Positions 42,748-52,197 of a stretch of 64,000 bases of DNA are shown here, piece by piece. Within the stretch, counting starts at the first letter, position 1. Each line of letters starts with the position of its first letter. The notes under the pieces were generated by a model that saw only the letters and a list, made by a program, of their open reading frames with translations, was not told where the DNA came from and did no database searches. The stretch spans positions 1 to 64,000 of the IMG/VR virus record IMGVR_UViG_3300044821_000127; one strand, 5' to 3'. The translations under genes were made by a program, and so were the position numbers. This DNA comes from a virus.

Positions 42748-44633
42748 TGCAGCGCCGCGATTCTGTACGTTGAATGTCCGTGGATACGGATGATGGAGAT
42801 GTCAAAATAGTGTCCGTTTGTCGTGTCGAGGGCGTCCCCCGTGCTCGTCCCGACCGAAAAACCGGAAAACGTGATTGCTCCTGCCGAACCATTGTTTTCG
42901 ACCTCCACGATGCAGGAGCTATCACTTGACGGCGCAGCCAAGGTAAATGCCCCTCCGTTCGTCAGCCATTGCAGAGGGCTCGTGCCGCAGTTGATTGTTG
43001 TCGTTCCCGAGCTGATTGTACCGAGGGCCGCAGCGGTCACAAGTACGCCCCCGGTCATCACTTGGTTGGCGACATCCAGGTCTGCCACCGTACCAGAGAC
43101 GGCCTGAAAGGTCTGGGTGTAATTGGACGCCCCAGCGTTCGCGCTTGTGAAGGTCGTGTAGCCGGTGGATGACCCTAGCAGGCGGATGTTGGAATTGGTA
43201 AATGTCTGCACTGCCGTCCAAGTCTGTGCGAGCCCCAATTCCGCTAATGTCCCTGTGGCTGCCGGAAAGGTGTAGGTAAAGGCTCCGGTTCCGAATGCCA
43301 AGGTGGGGGTCGCGGCGCCTGTCGTGGTCAACGCGCCGCCCAATGTTAGATTTGTCACATTCCCGGCCGTCAGGCCAGAAGCTGTCCCCGAAAGGTTTGT
43401 TGCCGTTCCACTTGATGGAGTTCCTAGAGCACCGCCATTGACGATAATAGCGCCAGCCGTTCCAACGTTAACGCCAAGGGCTGTCGCCACACCAGTCCCG
43501 ACAGATAGCTCCCCAAGAACACCAGCGTTATCGTAGAGAATACGCCCACTCGTCCCGCTCGTGATCGTCGTTGTCCCAACTGTCAAGCCCCCAGATCCAG
43601 CGGGAACCGACCACGTTCCGTCGCCTCGAAGGAACGTGGTCGCAGATGGCGTACCTGTTGCCGGGTTAGTAGCGGGAGCGGTCACACTACCAATGATTGT
43701 CCCCGATGCCGGGCCAGCTACACCCGTAGCAAGCGCCGTCCCGCTCGTTCCGCTCCATGTCGGGAAAAACCCGCTGGTCGAGCTACCGGGACCGGAGACA
43801 TTACCGCCGCCCGATGGAGTTGACCATGTTCCGTCTCCCCTCAAATACGTACTGGACGATGGAGTTCCAGTTGCAGGATTAACCGCCGGGGCCGTGACAC
43901 TCCCCAGCAATGTTCCAGAAGTGGGCGCCGCCAATCCCGCAGCTAATGCAGTGCCACCCGTTCCATTCCACGTCGGAACATATCCCGTCACTGTGGTGCC
44001 GGGTCCACTAATTCCACCTCCTCCACCACCATAACAATTACCGGATGCATTATAAATCACATGCCCACTGGAATCTTCACACAAAGAACCTGAAATTGTA
44101 CCACTAGTCAAGAGTCCACTCATGGTAACGTTACTACTAAACGTCTGCGGCTGCGTCCATGTGTTTGTAGTATTCAAAATATTACTAGTTAGAACTGGGC
44201 TTCCATTAATATTAACCCCACCAGCAGAAACAATATTTAGTGGAAGATCAGTAAGCCCACTTTGTCCATAAACAATTAACCCGCCCCCGCCAGAATTTGG
44301 GCTCATGCAAAGATAATGATAGCCAAGGCCAACTCCAGTCGGGGAGTCATAATCGCAAAAGTTGGTAAAGCTTGGGCCGTTCCCAGTATTAGCATATGGA
44401 GGATTGCCGGGCGCCCGAATAGTAAGGGCCAATTCACTTGGGCCAATACCAAATCCCCCGCCACCCGCAGTTCCCCCATCTTGAACTACTGGAATTGTGC
44501 TGCTGGTAGAATAAACGGGAACGTGGCCGGGGGTGAAGGTTCCAGCTTGAAGGATGGTGCTTTGGGCAAAGACGGGAAGGGCGAAGAAGGAAATGAGAAG
44601 GGAAAATATGGCAAGCTTGAAAATGTTTTTCAT
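42744..44633 (-). CDS. Large tail-fibre-like protein with signal peptide and tandem repeats
   Basis: 629 aa from the ATG at 44633 (AAGGGAATTATT upstream). Signal sequence ends LPVFA-Q. The next about 115 residues match the N-terminus of the tailspike at 38261. About residues 215-350 hold two tandem units of some 65 residues, each with a PTW-GT motif and ending LRGDGTWS. The C-terminal half is Gly/Thr/Ala-rich beta structure. The distal part is GC-richer than the N-terminal part, suggesting a recombination joint near 43990. Confidence 0.7.
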   Translation of the reverse strand: MKNIFKLAIFSLLISFFALPVFAQSTILQAGTFTPGHVPVYSTSSTIPVVQDGGTAGGGGFGIGPSELALTIRAPGNPPYANTGNGPSFTNFCDYDSPTGVGLGYHYLCMSPNSGGGGLIVYGQSGLTDLPLNIVSAGGVNINGSPVLTSNILNTTNTWTQPQTFSSNVTMSGLLTSGTISGSLCEDSSGHVIYNASGNCYGGGGGGISGPGTTVTGYVPTWNGTGGTALAAGLAAPTSGTLLGSVTAPAVNPATGTPSSSTYLRGDGTWSTPSGGGNVSGPGSSTSGFFPTWSGTSGTALATGVAGPASGTIIGSVTAPATNPATGTPSATTFLRGDGTWSVPAGSGGLTVGTTTITSGTSGRILYDNAGVLGELSVGTGVATALGVNVGTAGAIIVNGGALGTPSSGTATNLSGTASGLTAGNVTNLTLGGALTTTGAATPTLAFGTGAFTYTFPAATGTLAELGLAQTWTAVQTFTNSNIRLLGSSTGYTTFTSANAGASNYTQTFQAVSGTVADLDVANQVMTGGVLVTAAALGTISSGTTTINCGTSPLQWLTNGGAFTLAAPSSDSSCIVEVENNGSAGAITFSGFSVGTSTGDALDTTNGHYFDISIIRIHGHSTYRIAALQ

Positions 44634-44667
44634 AATAATTCCCTTCGAAAAAGATGGAAGAAAAGAC

Positions 44668-44988
44668 TTAGTACTTTTCGTTATCTTCCTCTTCTTCATT
44701 TTCTTCATCTTCGGATTCAATTTCTAGATCTTCGATTTGGAGTTCTACCCTACAACAGTTTTCTTGGGCATTTACGCATGTAACTCTTGCCATGAAGTGG
44801 CCATGGACGATTCCGCCGATTTCGGCCTCTTCGGAATCAAGTCCGAGCTTTTCCATTTCAATGTGGGTTAGGGTAATGCGAAGGCCGTAGGGAAATTCCG
44901 GCTTATCGGGCATCGGAATTGGGAGCATGGCCTCTAACTGATCCTCGTCGTCCAGTTCCATTGAGGTCATTTTCTGGAAGGCTTTCAT
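44668..44988 (-). CDS. Capsid staple-like protein
   Basis: 106 aa. MELDDEDQ, PYGLRITLTHIEMEKLGLDSEEAEIG and ARVTCVNAQENCCRVELQIEDL fit the short phage protein described as a capsid staple in podovirus-like heads. Very acidic C-terminus. Position in the head-gene region supports this. Confidence 0.6.
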   Translation of the reverse strand: MKAFQKMTSMELDDEDQLEAMLPIPMPDKPEFPYGLRITLTHIEMEKLGLDSEEAEIGGIVHGHFMARVTCVNAQENCCRVELQIEDLEIESEDEENEEEEDNEKY

Positions 44989-45471
44989 TTATGCAGTTCC
45001 AGTTGGGGCACCCACGCCGGAATCACCGGGAAGTGCTTGGGGAGGAATTGCGGGCGCAGCGCCGGGAGAACCAGCACCAGCACCGGGCGCTTGATTTGCA
45101 AGCTCTGCCTCCTGGCGCTTATGCATGACATTGTGTTCTTCTTCGTGCCGGGCTTGCATTTTACGATGCTCTTCCTTGTGATTGCCATGAAGATCGCGTC
45201 GTTCGCCCTCATGGCGCTTATGAGTTATTTCCCGCTCAGCCTTATGCCGCTCATGGATATTAGCTGGCATTTCGGCCTCTTTCTTAATATCCTTTTCGTT
45301 AGTTCCGGTATTTTCCTTAGCCTTAGTAGTTTTTGATCCACCCTCATCCCCAGACCCTGGATGCTTGGCTTCTTCCTTTGGCTTATTAGCCTTTTCTTCG
45401 TTCTTACTGCCCGTCTTCATCTTGTCATGATCATACAAGGGACTTGGCTTGCGCTTGGTTTCTTCGGCCAT
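44989..45471 (-). CDS. 160-aa highly charged His-rich protein
   Basis: Lys/Glu-rich disordered first half, then repeated R/H/E motifs (ERHKAEREITHKRHEGERR) forming a long helix, then a Pro/Gly/Ala tail. The stop codon abuts the next ATG. No fold recognised; similar charged proteins occur in BPP-1-like head regions. Confidence 0.55.
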   Translation of the reverse strand: MAEETKRKPSPLYDHDKMKTGSKNEEKANKPKEEAKHPGSGDEGGSKTTKAKENTGTNEKDIKKEAEMPANIHERHKAEREITHKRHEGERRDLHGNHKEEHRKMQARHEEEHNVMHKRQEAELANQAPGAGAGSPGAAPAIPPQALPGDSGVGAPTGTA

Positions 45472-45483
45472 TTTGGCTATCCT

Positions 45484-45717
45484 TTACTTACGATGAGAAG
45501 TAGGATGGGTATAGAGGGGGGATTTCCTGTGCTTTCCCATCTTTTCAAAGGTTTGGGCGAGGCGGGCTTCTTTTCCGAGGGTACCTGTCGCACCACTTTT
45601 TTCACTGGCAAACTCCGCAGTGGATTTGCCCGCCGCTTTTGCCTTGGCAGAAAAAATGCCCTCATGAGACTTTGGCACGGCCTTTTGAATCCAGTGCTTT
45701 TTCTTTTTCTCTGCCAT
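45484..45717 (-). CDS. 77-aa conserved basic phage protein
   Basis: Start at 45717. KHWIQKAVPKSHEG, a middle AKAAGKSTAEFA and LGKEARLAQTFEKM resemble a frequent small basic phage protein found near head genes. Function unknown. Ends in the motif SPLYTHPTS that also ends the scaffold gene product. Confidence 0.6.
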   Translation of the reverse strand: MAEKKKKHWIQKAVPKSHEGIFSAKAKAAGKSTAEFASEKSGATGTLGKEARLAQTFEKMGKHRKSPLYTHPTSHRK

Positions 45718-45758
45718 TTTACCAGTCCTTGAGGTAAGGTCAAGAAGGGATAAGTTCA

Positions 45759-45935
45759 TTACTTTTTCTTATCGTAAAGAACAGAGCCTCGGGATTTTTT
45801 CTTCCTTTCAGGAAGTTTGCCGCCGAGGTCTGCGTCGGCAAACTCTTTTCCTACTTTCTGCGGAATACCGAGGGTTGATTTACCCTCGGCGGCCGCAAAC
45901 ATTGCTTTACGTTGTGCTTCGGAAACAGAAGGCAT
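45759..45935 (-). CDS. 58-aa conserved phage protein
   Basis: [20 protein letters not shown] is a well-known start of small phage proteins of unknown function; [12 protein letters not shown] follows. Start at 45935. Confidence 0.6.
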   Translation of the reverse strand: MPSVSEAQRKAMFAAAEGKSTLGIPQKVGKEFADADLGGKLPERKKKSRGSVLYDKKK

Positions 45936-45939
45936 TGGA

Positions 45940-47229
45940 TTAAAGTTCAGAAGACACGTTGATGATGGAACCACCGGCAACACCTTGAAGTTGACAACCC
46001 CAACCAGCGGTAGAGGCAGTGGTAAGGGTTGCAGTAAGTGCAAGGTTATTGGGCGAAGCAGTACTAAACACCAAAAAGGTAGTAGCAAGGGTACTAGTAG
46101 TACTATCCTGAATACGCCAAGTAGAGCTGGATAAGGCAGTGCCGGTAAAGGTTACTCCGCCGGTAACAGGAGCAGCGCGCATGGTAACAGGGAAGGGGAT
46201 GATTGCATTACAGGTAGTTGTAGAAGTCAAAACGCCTTGACCAACTGTTACACCGGTAGCCGGTTCGGTGAAGGATAGGAAATACCGCTGTTGAAGGGCG
46301 GTTTCCATTTGCTGCAGGCGGCGCGTAAAGGATTTTGCCCGAAGGTCATTAGCGGAGAGAACAACACCAGTAGTTCCAACCAATGGGGTAAGTGCTTGGT
46401 TGGGAGTAAGCTGTACACCAGTGAATTCGAACCAGTCATTTGCAGTGCCAGTACCAACAGGGGTGTAGCAAATAATGGCGGCGACTTCGGTTGCGGCGGA
46501 AGGAATAGCTGCGGCGATAGTATATCTATTCCAAGCGGTATTGATAGGAACGAGAAGATTGCTTGCCGCGCTAGTTTGACCAGTCCAGGTGGAAGAACCG
46601 CCGCCGCCACCGTTAAAGGCGAAGGCGAGCTTAGAGGTTCCTTCGTCAGTACCAGTACCATAGACAATGGAAACTTGAAGGTTGGAGTTGACGGCGGAAA
46701 AGCCGGAACCAGCTTTTGCCAGGAAATCAAGTTCGGCGGTCTTGCCTTGGAAGCGGAGAGAGGCAGTAGTTTCAACTTCTTGGGCAATACAAGATTGAAC
46801 AACACCAGCGCCAGAACCCTTATTAACACGAAGGGAGGCATTGTAGCCGACGGGAATATCGGTCGCACCGGTTTGTTGGGTAACGGTAAGGGTTGTAGCA
46901 GCGCCAGACCATGCAATCCAACGATCGGCAGTATAAGTTGCGGTAGTTGTAATGGAACCTACCGAAGTACCACGTTGGAAAAGGTTGGTGGAAAAGTCAC
47001 CGCCGATAATGGCATTATCGTAGTTACCGCCATCAAGTGTTTGGCCGTAGGTTCCCATTTGGGCGGCGGTAGCGTAAAAATTCTGGGCCTGCGGGGCACC
47101 GCCGACAACATCTTGGAAAAGATCAGTCGGGCCAATCTGAACTACTTGAGGAACATAGGGAACCTGGGCGACTACGGAAGCGGCGAAAGTTGCAGCGGCC
47201 ACACCCGCAAGAAGGTAACGAAGTTTCAT
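45940..47229 (-). CDS. Exported head-fibre or tail-like protein
   Basis: 429 aa, SD GGAGAACTTCA. Signal sequence ending [23 protein letters not shown] and YTADRWIAW introduce a carbohydrate-binding-like beta sandwich often found in phage fibres. C-terminus beta-rich and Thr/Ala-rich. Fourth in line of the A-x-A-Q signal-peptide proteins. Confidence 0.65.
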   Translation of the reverse strand: MKLRYLLAGVAAATFAASVVAQVPYVPQVVQIGPTDLFQDVVGGAPQAQNFYATAAQMGTYGQTLDGGNYDNAIIGGDFSTNLFQRGTSVGSITTTATYTADRWIAWSGAATTLTVTQQTGATDIPVGYNASLRVNKGSGAGVVQSCIAQEVETTASLRFQGKTAELDFLAKAGSGFSAVNSNLQVSIVYGTGTDEGTSKLAFAFNGGGGGSSTWTGQTSAASNLLVPINTAWNRYTIAAAIPSAATEVAAIICYTPVGTGTANDWFEFTGVQLTPNQALTPLVGTTGVVLSANDLRAKSFTRRLQQMETALQQRYFLSFTEPATGVTVGQGVLTSTTTCNAIIPFPVTMRAAPVTGGVTFTGTALSSSTWRIQDSTTSTLATTFLVFSTASPNNLALTATLTTASTAGWGCQLQGVAGGSIINVSSEL

Positions 47230-47259
47230 TGAAGTTCTCCGAGTTAGAAGGTATGGTCG

Positions 47260-47796
47260 TTAGGAATTCGTGCCGGTGCCGATGGATTGGGCGGTAACAG
47301 TAGCGGCAGTAACATTCGGGCTTGCGCCAGTTAGGGCAGTGGCAGTAAAGAGAAATTCACGCCAAGTATTCTGAGCAATGGTAGCTGTACCAGAGACAGT
47401 TACACCAGTTCCGCCGGCCAAGGTCCAGTTGGAAGAGTTTCCGGAATTGATGATTCGAAGAATCCAAGTCTGGTTTAATTGAATAACGGTAAAGCCTTGG
47501 ACCAAGGCAAGAGCAGTTGGAGTGGTGATAGTTAAGGGAGACGCTGGGGCACCAGTAAGATTTAGCGTGATATGATCACTACCGGAAGCACTGCCAATAA
47601 TATTTCCAACTGGGGCCGGAGTTAGTGCAGCAATTGCCGCATTTACTTGATAGTTTTGTTGGTTAATAGTATTAAAACTATCAATAACCTGAACGGGGGC
47701 ACCAGCAACTTGCGCACCGCCATTATCAATATTTAGCCTGTCTGTGCCAGCCACACTAGTAAGAACTTTTACGCCCGGTTGATAAAGTTGTGCCAT
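47260..47796 (-). CDS. 178-aa structural protein
   Basis: SD AAAGGAATAGATC. Ala/Thr/Ile-rich beta protein (TPTALALVQGFTVIQLNQTW). Likely head decoration or fibre by position. No signal peptide. Confidence 0.55.
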   Translation of the reverse strand: MAQLYQPGVKVLTSVAGTDRLNIDNGGAQVAGAPVQVIDSFNTINQQNYQVNAAIAALTPAPVGNIIGSASGSDHITLNLTGAPASPLTITTPTALALVQGFTVIQLNQTWILRIINSGNSSNWTLAGGTGVTVSGTATIAQNTWREFLFTATALTGASPNVTAATVTAQSIGTGTNS

Positions 47797-47808
47797 GATC
47801 TATTCCTT

Positions 47809-48438
47809 TTAGATGGACGTAGAAGTCGATGCTGAGAGGGCGGCAATTCCAGTTTCGGATAGTCGATAATTGATGGTGCCAGAAGTATAGGCAATGCAAT
47901 TAAGGCGATAGAGAACTTGCTTTTCGGACTCGGAGAAAGTTTGTGAAAGTGGCGTTCCAGCAGTCCATTGGGCGATAGTTCCAGTCTGAGCAATATTTGC
48001 CAAGGACCAAGTAGCTCCGCCATTAAAGCTCTTTTCTAATTGAATAGTCCCAGAAAAGTTTATTGCCGCTCCGGTAAAGGTTGCAGCATTATCAGTCCCA
48101 GTAGTTACGGAAGCATTGGTAACTCCAGGTGGAAAAGCAAGGGTGCCTGTTGTGCCAGAAAATGTGGCAAAAGTGGTACCAAGGGGAACATTGATGCTGT
48201 TTACTGCATTTCCTACAGCAAGTCCGGTTCCACTAGTTACAGAAATACCACTACTTCCCACTGTTGTAGTTAGTGCAGTATTAATGCTTGCCCAAACATT
48301 TACATTAAATGGCCCGTAAAAGGCAAATGGGGCGGTCGGGCCAACAGCGGTAATTATACCGGAAATTACCGCATTGGCCTTATCACCAGAAGGGGGAAGA
48401 CCGGAGGCACCTACACCAGCAGGAGCGGGTTGTCCCAT
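47809..48438 (-). CDS. 209-aa structural beta-rich protein
   Basis: SD AAAGGACTTAATAA. Gly/Thr-rich; central SGTIQLEKSFNGGATWSL resembles beta modules of phage surface proteins. Not recognised further. Confidence 0.55.
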   Translation of the reverse strand: MGQPAPAGVGASGLPPSGDKANAVISGIITAVGPTAPFAFYGPFNVNVWASINTALTTTVGSSGISVTSGTGLAVGNAVNSINVPLGTTFATFSGTTGTLAFPPGVTNASVTTGTDNAATFTGAAINFSGTIQLEKSFNGGATWSLANIAQTGTIAQWTAGTPLSQTFSESEKQVLYRLNCIAYTSGTINYRLSETGIAALSASTSTSI

Positions 48439-48441
48439 TTA

Positions 48442-49218
48442 TTAAGTCCTTTGAAGGGCGGGAGGGGCAACGGTGCCGAGGACGTTGATGGTTTTGAGAG
48501 TGCCGACCATTTCTCGGCCTCGGAGTTTAAGGCCGGTTTCAGCTTCAACGGCGTTCATTACCGGAGTTTGACGCAGGCGTCCGGTAGCGCTTGGAGCACC
48601 GTTAATAACAAGTCCCTTAGCGGTAATATACATACCTTTATCTGGAGCTTGCCAATCAACACTACCGATGGATTCGAGAAAGGCATTATGGATTTCGGCG
48701 GCAATTTCGTTAACCGGAGTCATTGCCTCATTCGGAACATTCATCCACTCAATTTCGGTCGGGCGTGCCACATGGTCAGGCCCGATAAAGAAAGGCTCAA
48801 CCACTTGTTCGGCAAGATGCACTTTATTTTTCAAGGCATAGATTGGGGTATTTTCGGATACAATTTCCTTAAGTTTGGCTGAGGTAATTGCACCTTCATC
48901 AAAATCCTTTTCGGCCTTTTTACATTTGCTGTAGGCTTCGGTAATAAGATTATTCATCTTATCTCGCGCATCAATTCGGGCTTTGATAATTTCCGGCGCT
49001 ACACGTTTGCGCCCAGTGCCTTGGTCGGTAAGGGAGGCAATTGCTTGGGCGAGCATGTCGGCAAAGGACTGCATGGCAGGATCGACCGAAGCCGTCTTTA
49101 CTTGCAGTTCCTTGCTAACATCTGCCAAAGCGCGAGAAAGAGCGTCCTTGAATTCTTGAGTTTCCTCAAGGGGGATTTTCTTCTCTTCTACTTCTTTATT
49201 TTTTTCAACAATTGCCAT
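48442..49218 (-). CDS. 258-aa head-region protein
   Basis: SD AAGGGCGAATAAA. Charged coiled-coil start, then a mixed domain with PVNEIAAEIHNAFLESIGSV and GRLRQTPVMNAVEAETG. Next to the cement gene, so probably part of the head. No family assigned. Confidence 0.55.
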   Translation of the reverse strand: MAIVEKNKEVEEKKIPLEETQEFKDALSRALADVSKELQVKTASVDPAMQSFADMLAQAIASLTDQGTGRKRVAPEIIKARIDARDKMNNLITEAYSKCKKAEKDFDEGAITSAKLKEIVSENTPIYALKNKVHLAEQVVEPFFIGPDHVARPTEIEWMNVPNEAMTPVNEIAAEIHNAFLESIGSVDWQAPDKGMYITAKGLVINGAPSATGRLRQTPVMNAVEAETGLKLRGREMVGTLKTINVLGTVAPPALQRT

Positions 49219-49229
49219 TTTATTCGCCC

Positions 49230-49823
49230 TTATTGTACAATGAAGTTCTTAGCTGCAAACTTCTGAGCAAGATCATCACGAACGGTTGTTACGAGTGCGG
49301 AAGCAATATATCCGGCGGTGAAATTTGTGGCTGCAAGTGGTTGGAAAAGCAGCCGAAGATATCTAGGAGAGAAGCCCGGCGGAAAAGCCGGCGGGAAGTC
49401 AAATCGGCCAATCGGACTTGCTTGTGCAGCGGTAGGAAGAAGTAGGTTTAGCTGCGCGGCAGTCATATAACCGGTTTCCATAAAGGTCTGCCAAGCACCG
49501 GGTTGATAAAGTCCAGCAAGTCCAGTGTCTTCGGCACCTTGAAAGGCGATATTTAGCGTTGCAGCATTAGCGGTAGTAATGGTAGTTGTACCAAGAAAAA
49601 CCGCAACTTGAGCTTTGTATCGGCCAATGCCGACATCAGTACCAAAGTTGCCGGAATTAAAGCCGGTGGTAGGGGTATCACCGATAATGTTTTGCGGTGC
49701 GGTACCGACACCTTGGCCGAGCAAGTCAATTACTTGAGTAGAAGGAATACCAATTCCAGCACCCCCGACAAGACTAAGATTTCCACCAATCGGTACGAAA
49801 GCAAGCTGTGCGTCTGAACGCAT
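49230..49823 (-). CDS. Bbp16-like capsid cement protein
   Basis: 197 aa. VIDLLGQGVGTAPQNIIGD, AQVAVFLGT, ATLNIAFQGAEDTGL, and RYLRLLFQPLAATNFTAG match the Bbp16 family that caps the BPP-1 capsid. Directly follows the major capsid gene. SD AGGAGTAATTCCC. Confidence 0.75.
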   Translation of the reverse strand: MRSDAQLAFVPIGGNLSLVGGAGIGIPSTQVIDLLGQGVGTAPQNIIGDTPTTGFNSGNFGTDVGIGRYKAQVAVFLGTTTITTANAATLNIAFQGAEDTGLAGLYQPGAWQTFMETGYMTAAQLNLLLPTAAQASPIGRFDFPPAFPPGFSPRYLRLLFQPLAATNFTAGYIASALVTTVRDDLAQKFAAKNFIVQ

Positions 49824-49847
49824 GGGAATTACTCCTAATGAGCTGCG

Positions 49848-50894
49848 TTAGACAACGCGAGCTTCGGTTGTCAAAAGCTGGTCGATGATCTTAATGGGGA
49901 TGCCACGGAAGGTTTCGCAGGGCATCCCGGCATAGTCGGTGAGGGAAAGGAGAACGTTGCGGTCGCGCATGGCTTGCACGTCCATCCAATGGCGGACGGT
50001 ACGATTGCAGTAGAAGACGGTGCGAATGCCGGGCGCCGGGTCATGCGGAGCATCGGTTTTGGTGATGCCGGAAGTAGTACGGGAGAGGTGCGGCGGGTAG
50101 AACATCATGGCCGCCATACCGGCGAACAAGTCGTAGGCATTCGGGCCGGCAAGACCAGCATTGGTTACATCGAGATTGGCGAGGCGAACGGCATATCGCC
50201 AATCTTGCGGGCAAAGCCCGGCTTGCTGGCGGAACCAGGAAGTATAGGCTTCGAAACGATTACCGAGGGAATCATAGCCAGGGACGGTGTCCCCTTTGTC
50301 TTCCATGGTAAGGCCGGCTTTACTGCCACGTGGGTAAACGGCGAAGATGGTACGCTCACCCCAACAGACAAGCCAAAGGGAAGCATTGGAAGTACCAGTA
50401 CCGCCACCATCGATAACGTTTTGGGCGTTCTGGGCATTGGCGGTGTTTACGGTATTATAGAAAGGCGAGAAGCCCATAAATTCGGCGGGCGTTGCGGTGG
50501 TATTACCGTAGAAGAAAGTTTGGACCATTGTTTGGGCCATACCTTCAAGGAAGGCAACATCTTCGTTTTCCCGGAAGCGGGCGATATCGCCGGAATCTTC
50601 CGCAAGCATACGATCTACTTGAGAATAATCTTCAAGAGAGCCAACACCAACGCGGGCCTTGGCAGTGGTGGACTTAGCGTATGGCACACCCATATTGTAC
50701 TGGCGCCATGCACCGGCGGGGATGGAGGTACGGAAGACAAATTCATGTCCGCCGATTTCATTACCTTCAACCCAAGGCAAATCATCAAACAAATCATTTG
50801 ACTGTGAAAGCATTTCAGCAATATATGCCTGCTTACCTTCTGGATCGGTTCGAGTTGTAAGATCTACGAGAGAAAGCCATGCACCCGTCGCCAT
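49848..50894 (-). CDS. Major capsid protein (HK97 fold, BPP-1 type)
   Basis: 348 aa, near the size of podoviral capsid proteins. LTTRTDPEGKQAYIAEMLSQ start, DDLPWVEGNEIGGHEFVF, AMMFYPPHLSRTTSG and NVLLSLTDYAGMP are family marks. SD AGGAGTAATTCAC. Between scaffold and cement genes. Confidence 0.8.
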   Translation of the reverse strand: MATGAWLSLVDLTTRTDPEGKQAYIAEMLSQSNDLFDDLPWVEGNEIGGHEFVFRTSIPAGAWRQYNMGVPYAKSTTAKARVGVGSLEDYSQVDRMLAEDSGDIARFRENEDVAFLEGMAQTMVQTFFYGNTTATPAEFMGFSPFYNTVNTANAQNAQNVIDGGGTGTSNASLWLVCWGERTIFAVYPRGSKAGLTMEDKGDTVPGYDSLGNRFEAYTSWFRQQAGLCPQDWRYAVRLANLDVTNAGLAGPNAYDLFAGMAAMMFYPPHLSRTTSGITKTDAPHDPAPGIRTVFYCNRTVRHWMDVQAMRDRNVLLSLTDYAGMPCETFRGIPIKIIDQLLTTEARVV

Positions 50895-50939
50895 GTGAAT
50901 TACTCCTTAAAAGTGCCGCACACTGGCGACGAATTGCAA

Positions 50940-51776
50940 TTACCTAGGATGTTGTGAAGTTGGGTGAGTATAAAGTGGCGAACCACTGCCGTTCTTCTTC
51001 TGTGGAACTGGAGTACCAACTACTTTCGGCGGGGTTGGCTCGTCGAAGAGACGAGCTGCGTTATGAAGTAGTTTGAGGAAGGCCGGATGATCGCCCGCTC
51101 CGGTAATTCGCAAAAACTCGTCAAAGGCTGGTCGGTCGCCCTCGGGAACGAATTTGTCCCGCATACGGGCAATGGCTTGCATGGAAGTGTGATGGCCGGA
51201 ACCACCCAATTGTTCGTCGGCCATTACTTGAGCTTGCCAGGACTTACGCATTTCGCCAAAAACGCGGTGTTGTTCGGAAAGGGTATGATCAGCATACTGC
51301 TTCATTATTTCAGTATGGAGATTGATAAGTTCTTGCCCGCCCTCTTGTGGAAGGTGATATTTTGTTAGGACTTCTTTATATTGTTCAAGCCGTTCGCCCT
51401 TTAGTTCAAAGCCTTCTGGGATTTCAAAATCGGTATAGGTGATTTGTTGAGAAAGAAGATCGGCGGCCTTTTCTTCGGGCTTGGCTTCAATCTTTTCTTC
51501 TGGCTTGGTTTCTTCCTTTACCTCAACTTTCGGTTCGAGCTTTACTTCTTCCTTGGTTGCTTCTTCAAGAAGAGTTGGAGTTTCAGTGTGGAGTTTTACT
51601 TCGGGGAGAGCTGGAGTAGTTTCAACAGCGGCGGCGGGCGCCAAGGAGTCGCTAGTAGTTACGGAGGGCGAGGCCGTTTCCACACTCACCGCCGCTGTAT
51701 CTACCATTACCGGGGAGGGGGCACTGGTAGATGAGGTTTGCTCTTTTGGTGTTTCGTTCACTTGTTCATTTGCCAT
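50940..51776 (-). CDS. Scaffolding protein
   Basis: 278 aa. Disordered acidic first 90 residues (Pro/Glu/Thr), then DFEIPEGFELKGERLEQYKEVL and helices, ending in a short basic tail with SPLYTHPTS. Gene order portal-scaffold-capsid and composition fit an assembly scaffold. Confidence 0.75.
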   Translation of the reverse strand: MANEQVNETPKEQTSSTSAPSPVMVDTAAVSVETASPSVTTSDSLAPAAAVETTPALPEVKLHTETPTLLEEATKEEVKLEPKVEVKEETKPEEKIEAKPEEKAADLLSQQITYTDFEIPEGFELKGERLEQYKEVLTKYHLPQEGGQELINLHTEIMKQYADHTLSEQHRVFGEMRKSWQAQVMADEQLGGSGHHTSMQAIARMRDKFVPEGDRPAFDEFLRITGAGDHPAFLKLLHNAARLFDEPTPPKVVGTPVPQKKNGSGSPLYTHPTSQHPR

Positions 51777-51777
51777 T

Positions 51778-52197
51778 TTAATCGCCCGCTAAGTTGGTTC
51801 GCCTTGGTTTGGTTGGAATAAACCTATAATCCCATTCCTTATGCATTTGTAGCACGTCGATGGGGGAAATTGCAAGTAGTTTTTGATAGAGACGAAGGCC
51901 AAAATCTTGCTGTCCGGCATGAAACCAAGTTGCTTCGGTCTGCGGGAAACCAGATGGGCCGCAGGCGAAGCGAGTTTCAAAGGTATGGGCTTCGTCTAGT
52001 ATTGTCCAAATCTCTTGGCGCCCAATTGCAACGGAAAGTATTTCTTTCCAGAACTCGGCGGATTGATCTTTTTTCTGGCGAGACTTACGCTCTGCTTTAC
52101 GAAGTGAGGTTGGTGAGGAGGCACTTGGGATTTCAGAATCGTCAAGGGGTTCTTCGGAAAGTTCGTCAAGAAACGGATCTTCGTTTTCTTCTATCAT
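51778..52197 (-). CDS. Bbp19-like head protein
   Basis: 139 aa. EIWTILDEAHTFETRFA, AGQQDFGLRLYQKLLAI and LQMHKEW reflect the Bbp19-type domain found between the portal and the scaffold in BPP-1-like phages. Acidic disordered N-terminus. Confidence 0.65.
   Translation of the reverse strand: MIEENEDPFLDELSEEPLDDSEIPSASSPTSLRKAERKSRQKKDQSAEFWKEILSVAIGRQEIWTILDEAHTFETRFACGPSGFPQTEATWFHAGQQDFGLRLYQKLLAISPIDVLQMHKEWDYRFIPTKPRRTNLAGD

Noticed and set aside
46291-47232. 313-codon plus-strand open frame opposite the exported protein
   Set aside because: Shadow of the minus-strand gene: low-complexity Gly/Ser/Lys product, no ribosome site.
49974-50801. 275-codon plus-strand frame opposite the capsid gene
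   Set aside because: Shadow frame; the capsid protein on the other strand is clearly the real product.
45940-50894. Diversity-generating retroelement as in BPP-1
   Set aside because: The head genes resemble BPP-1, but no reverse transcriptase or template/variable repeat pair was found.
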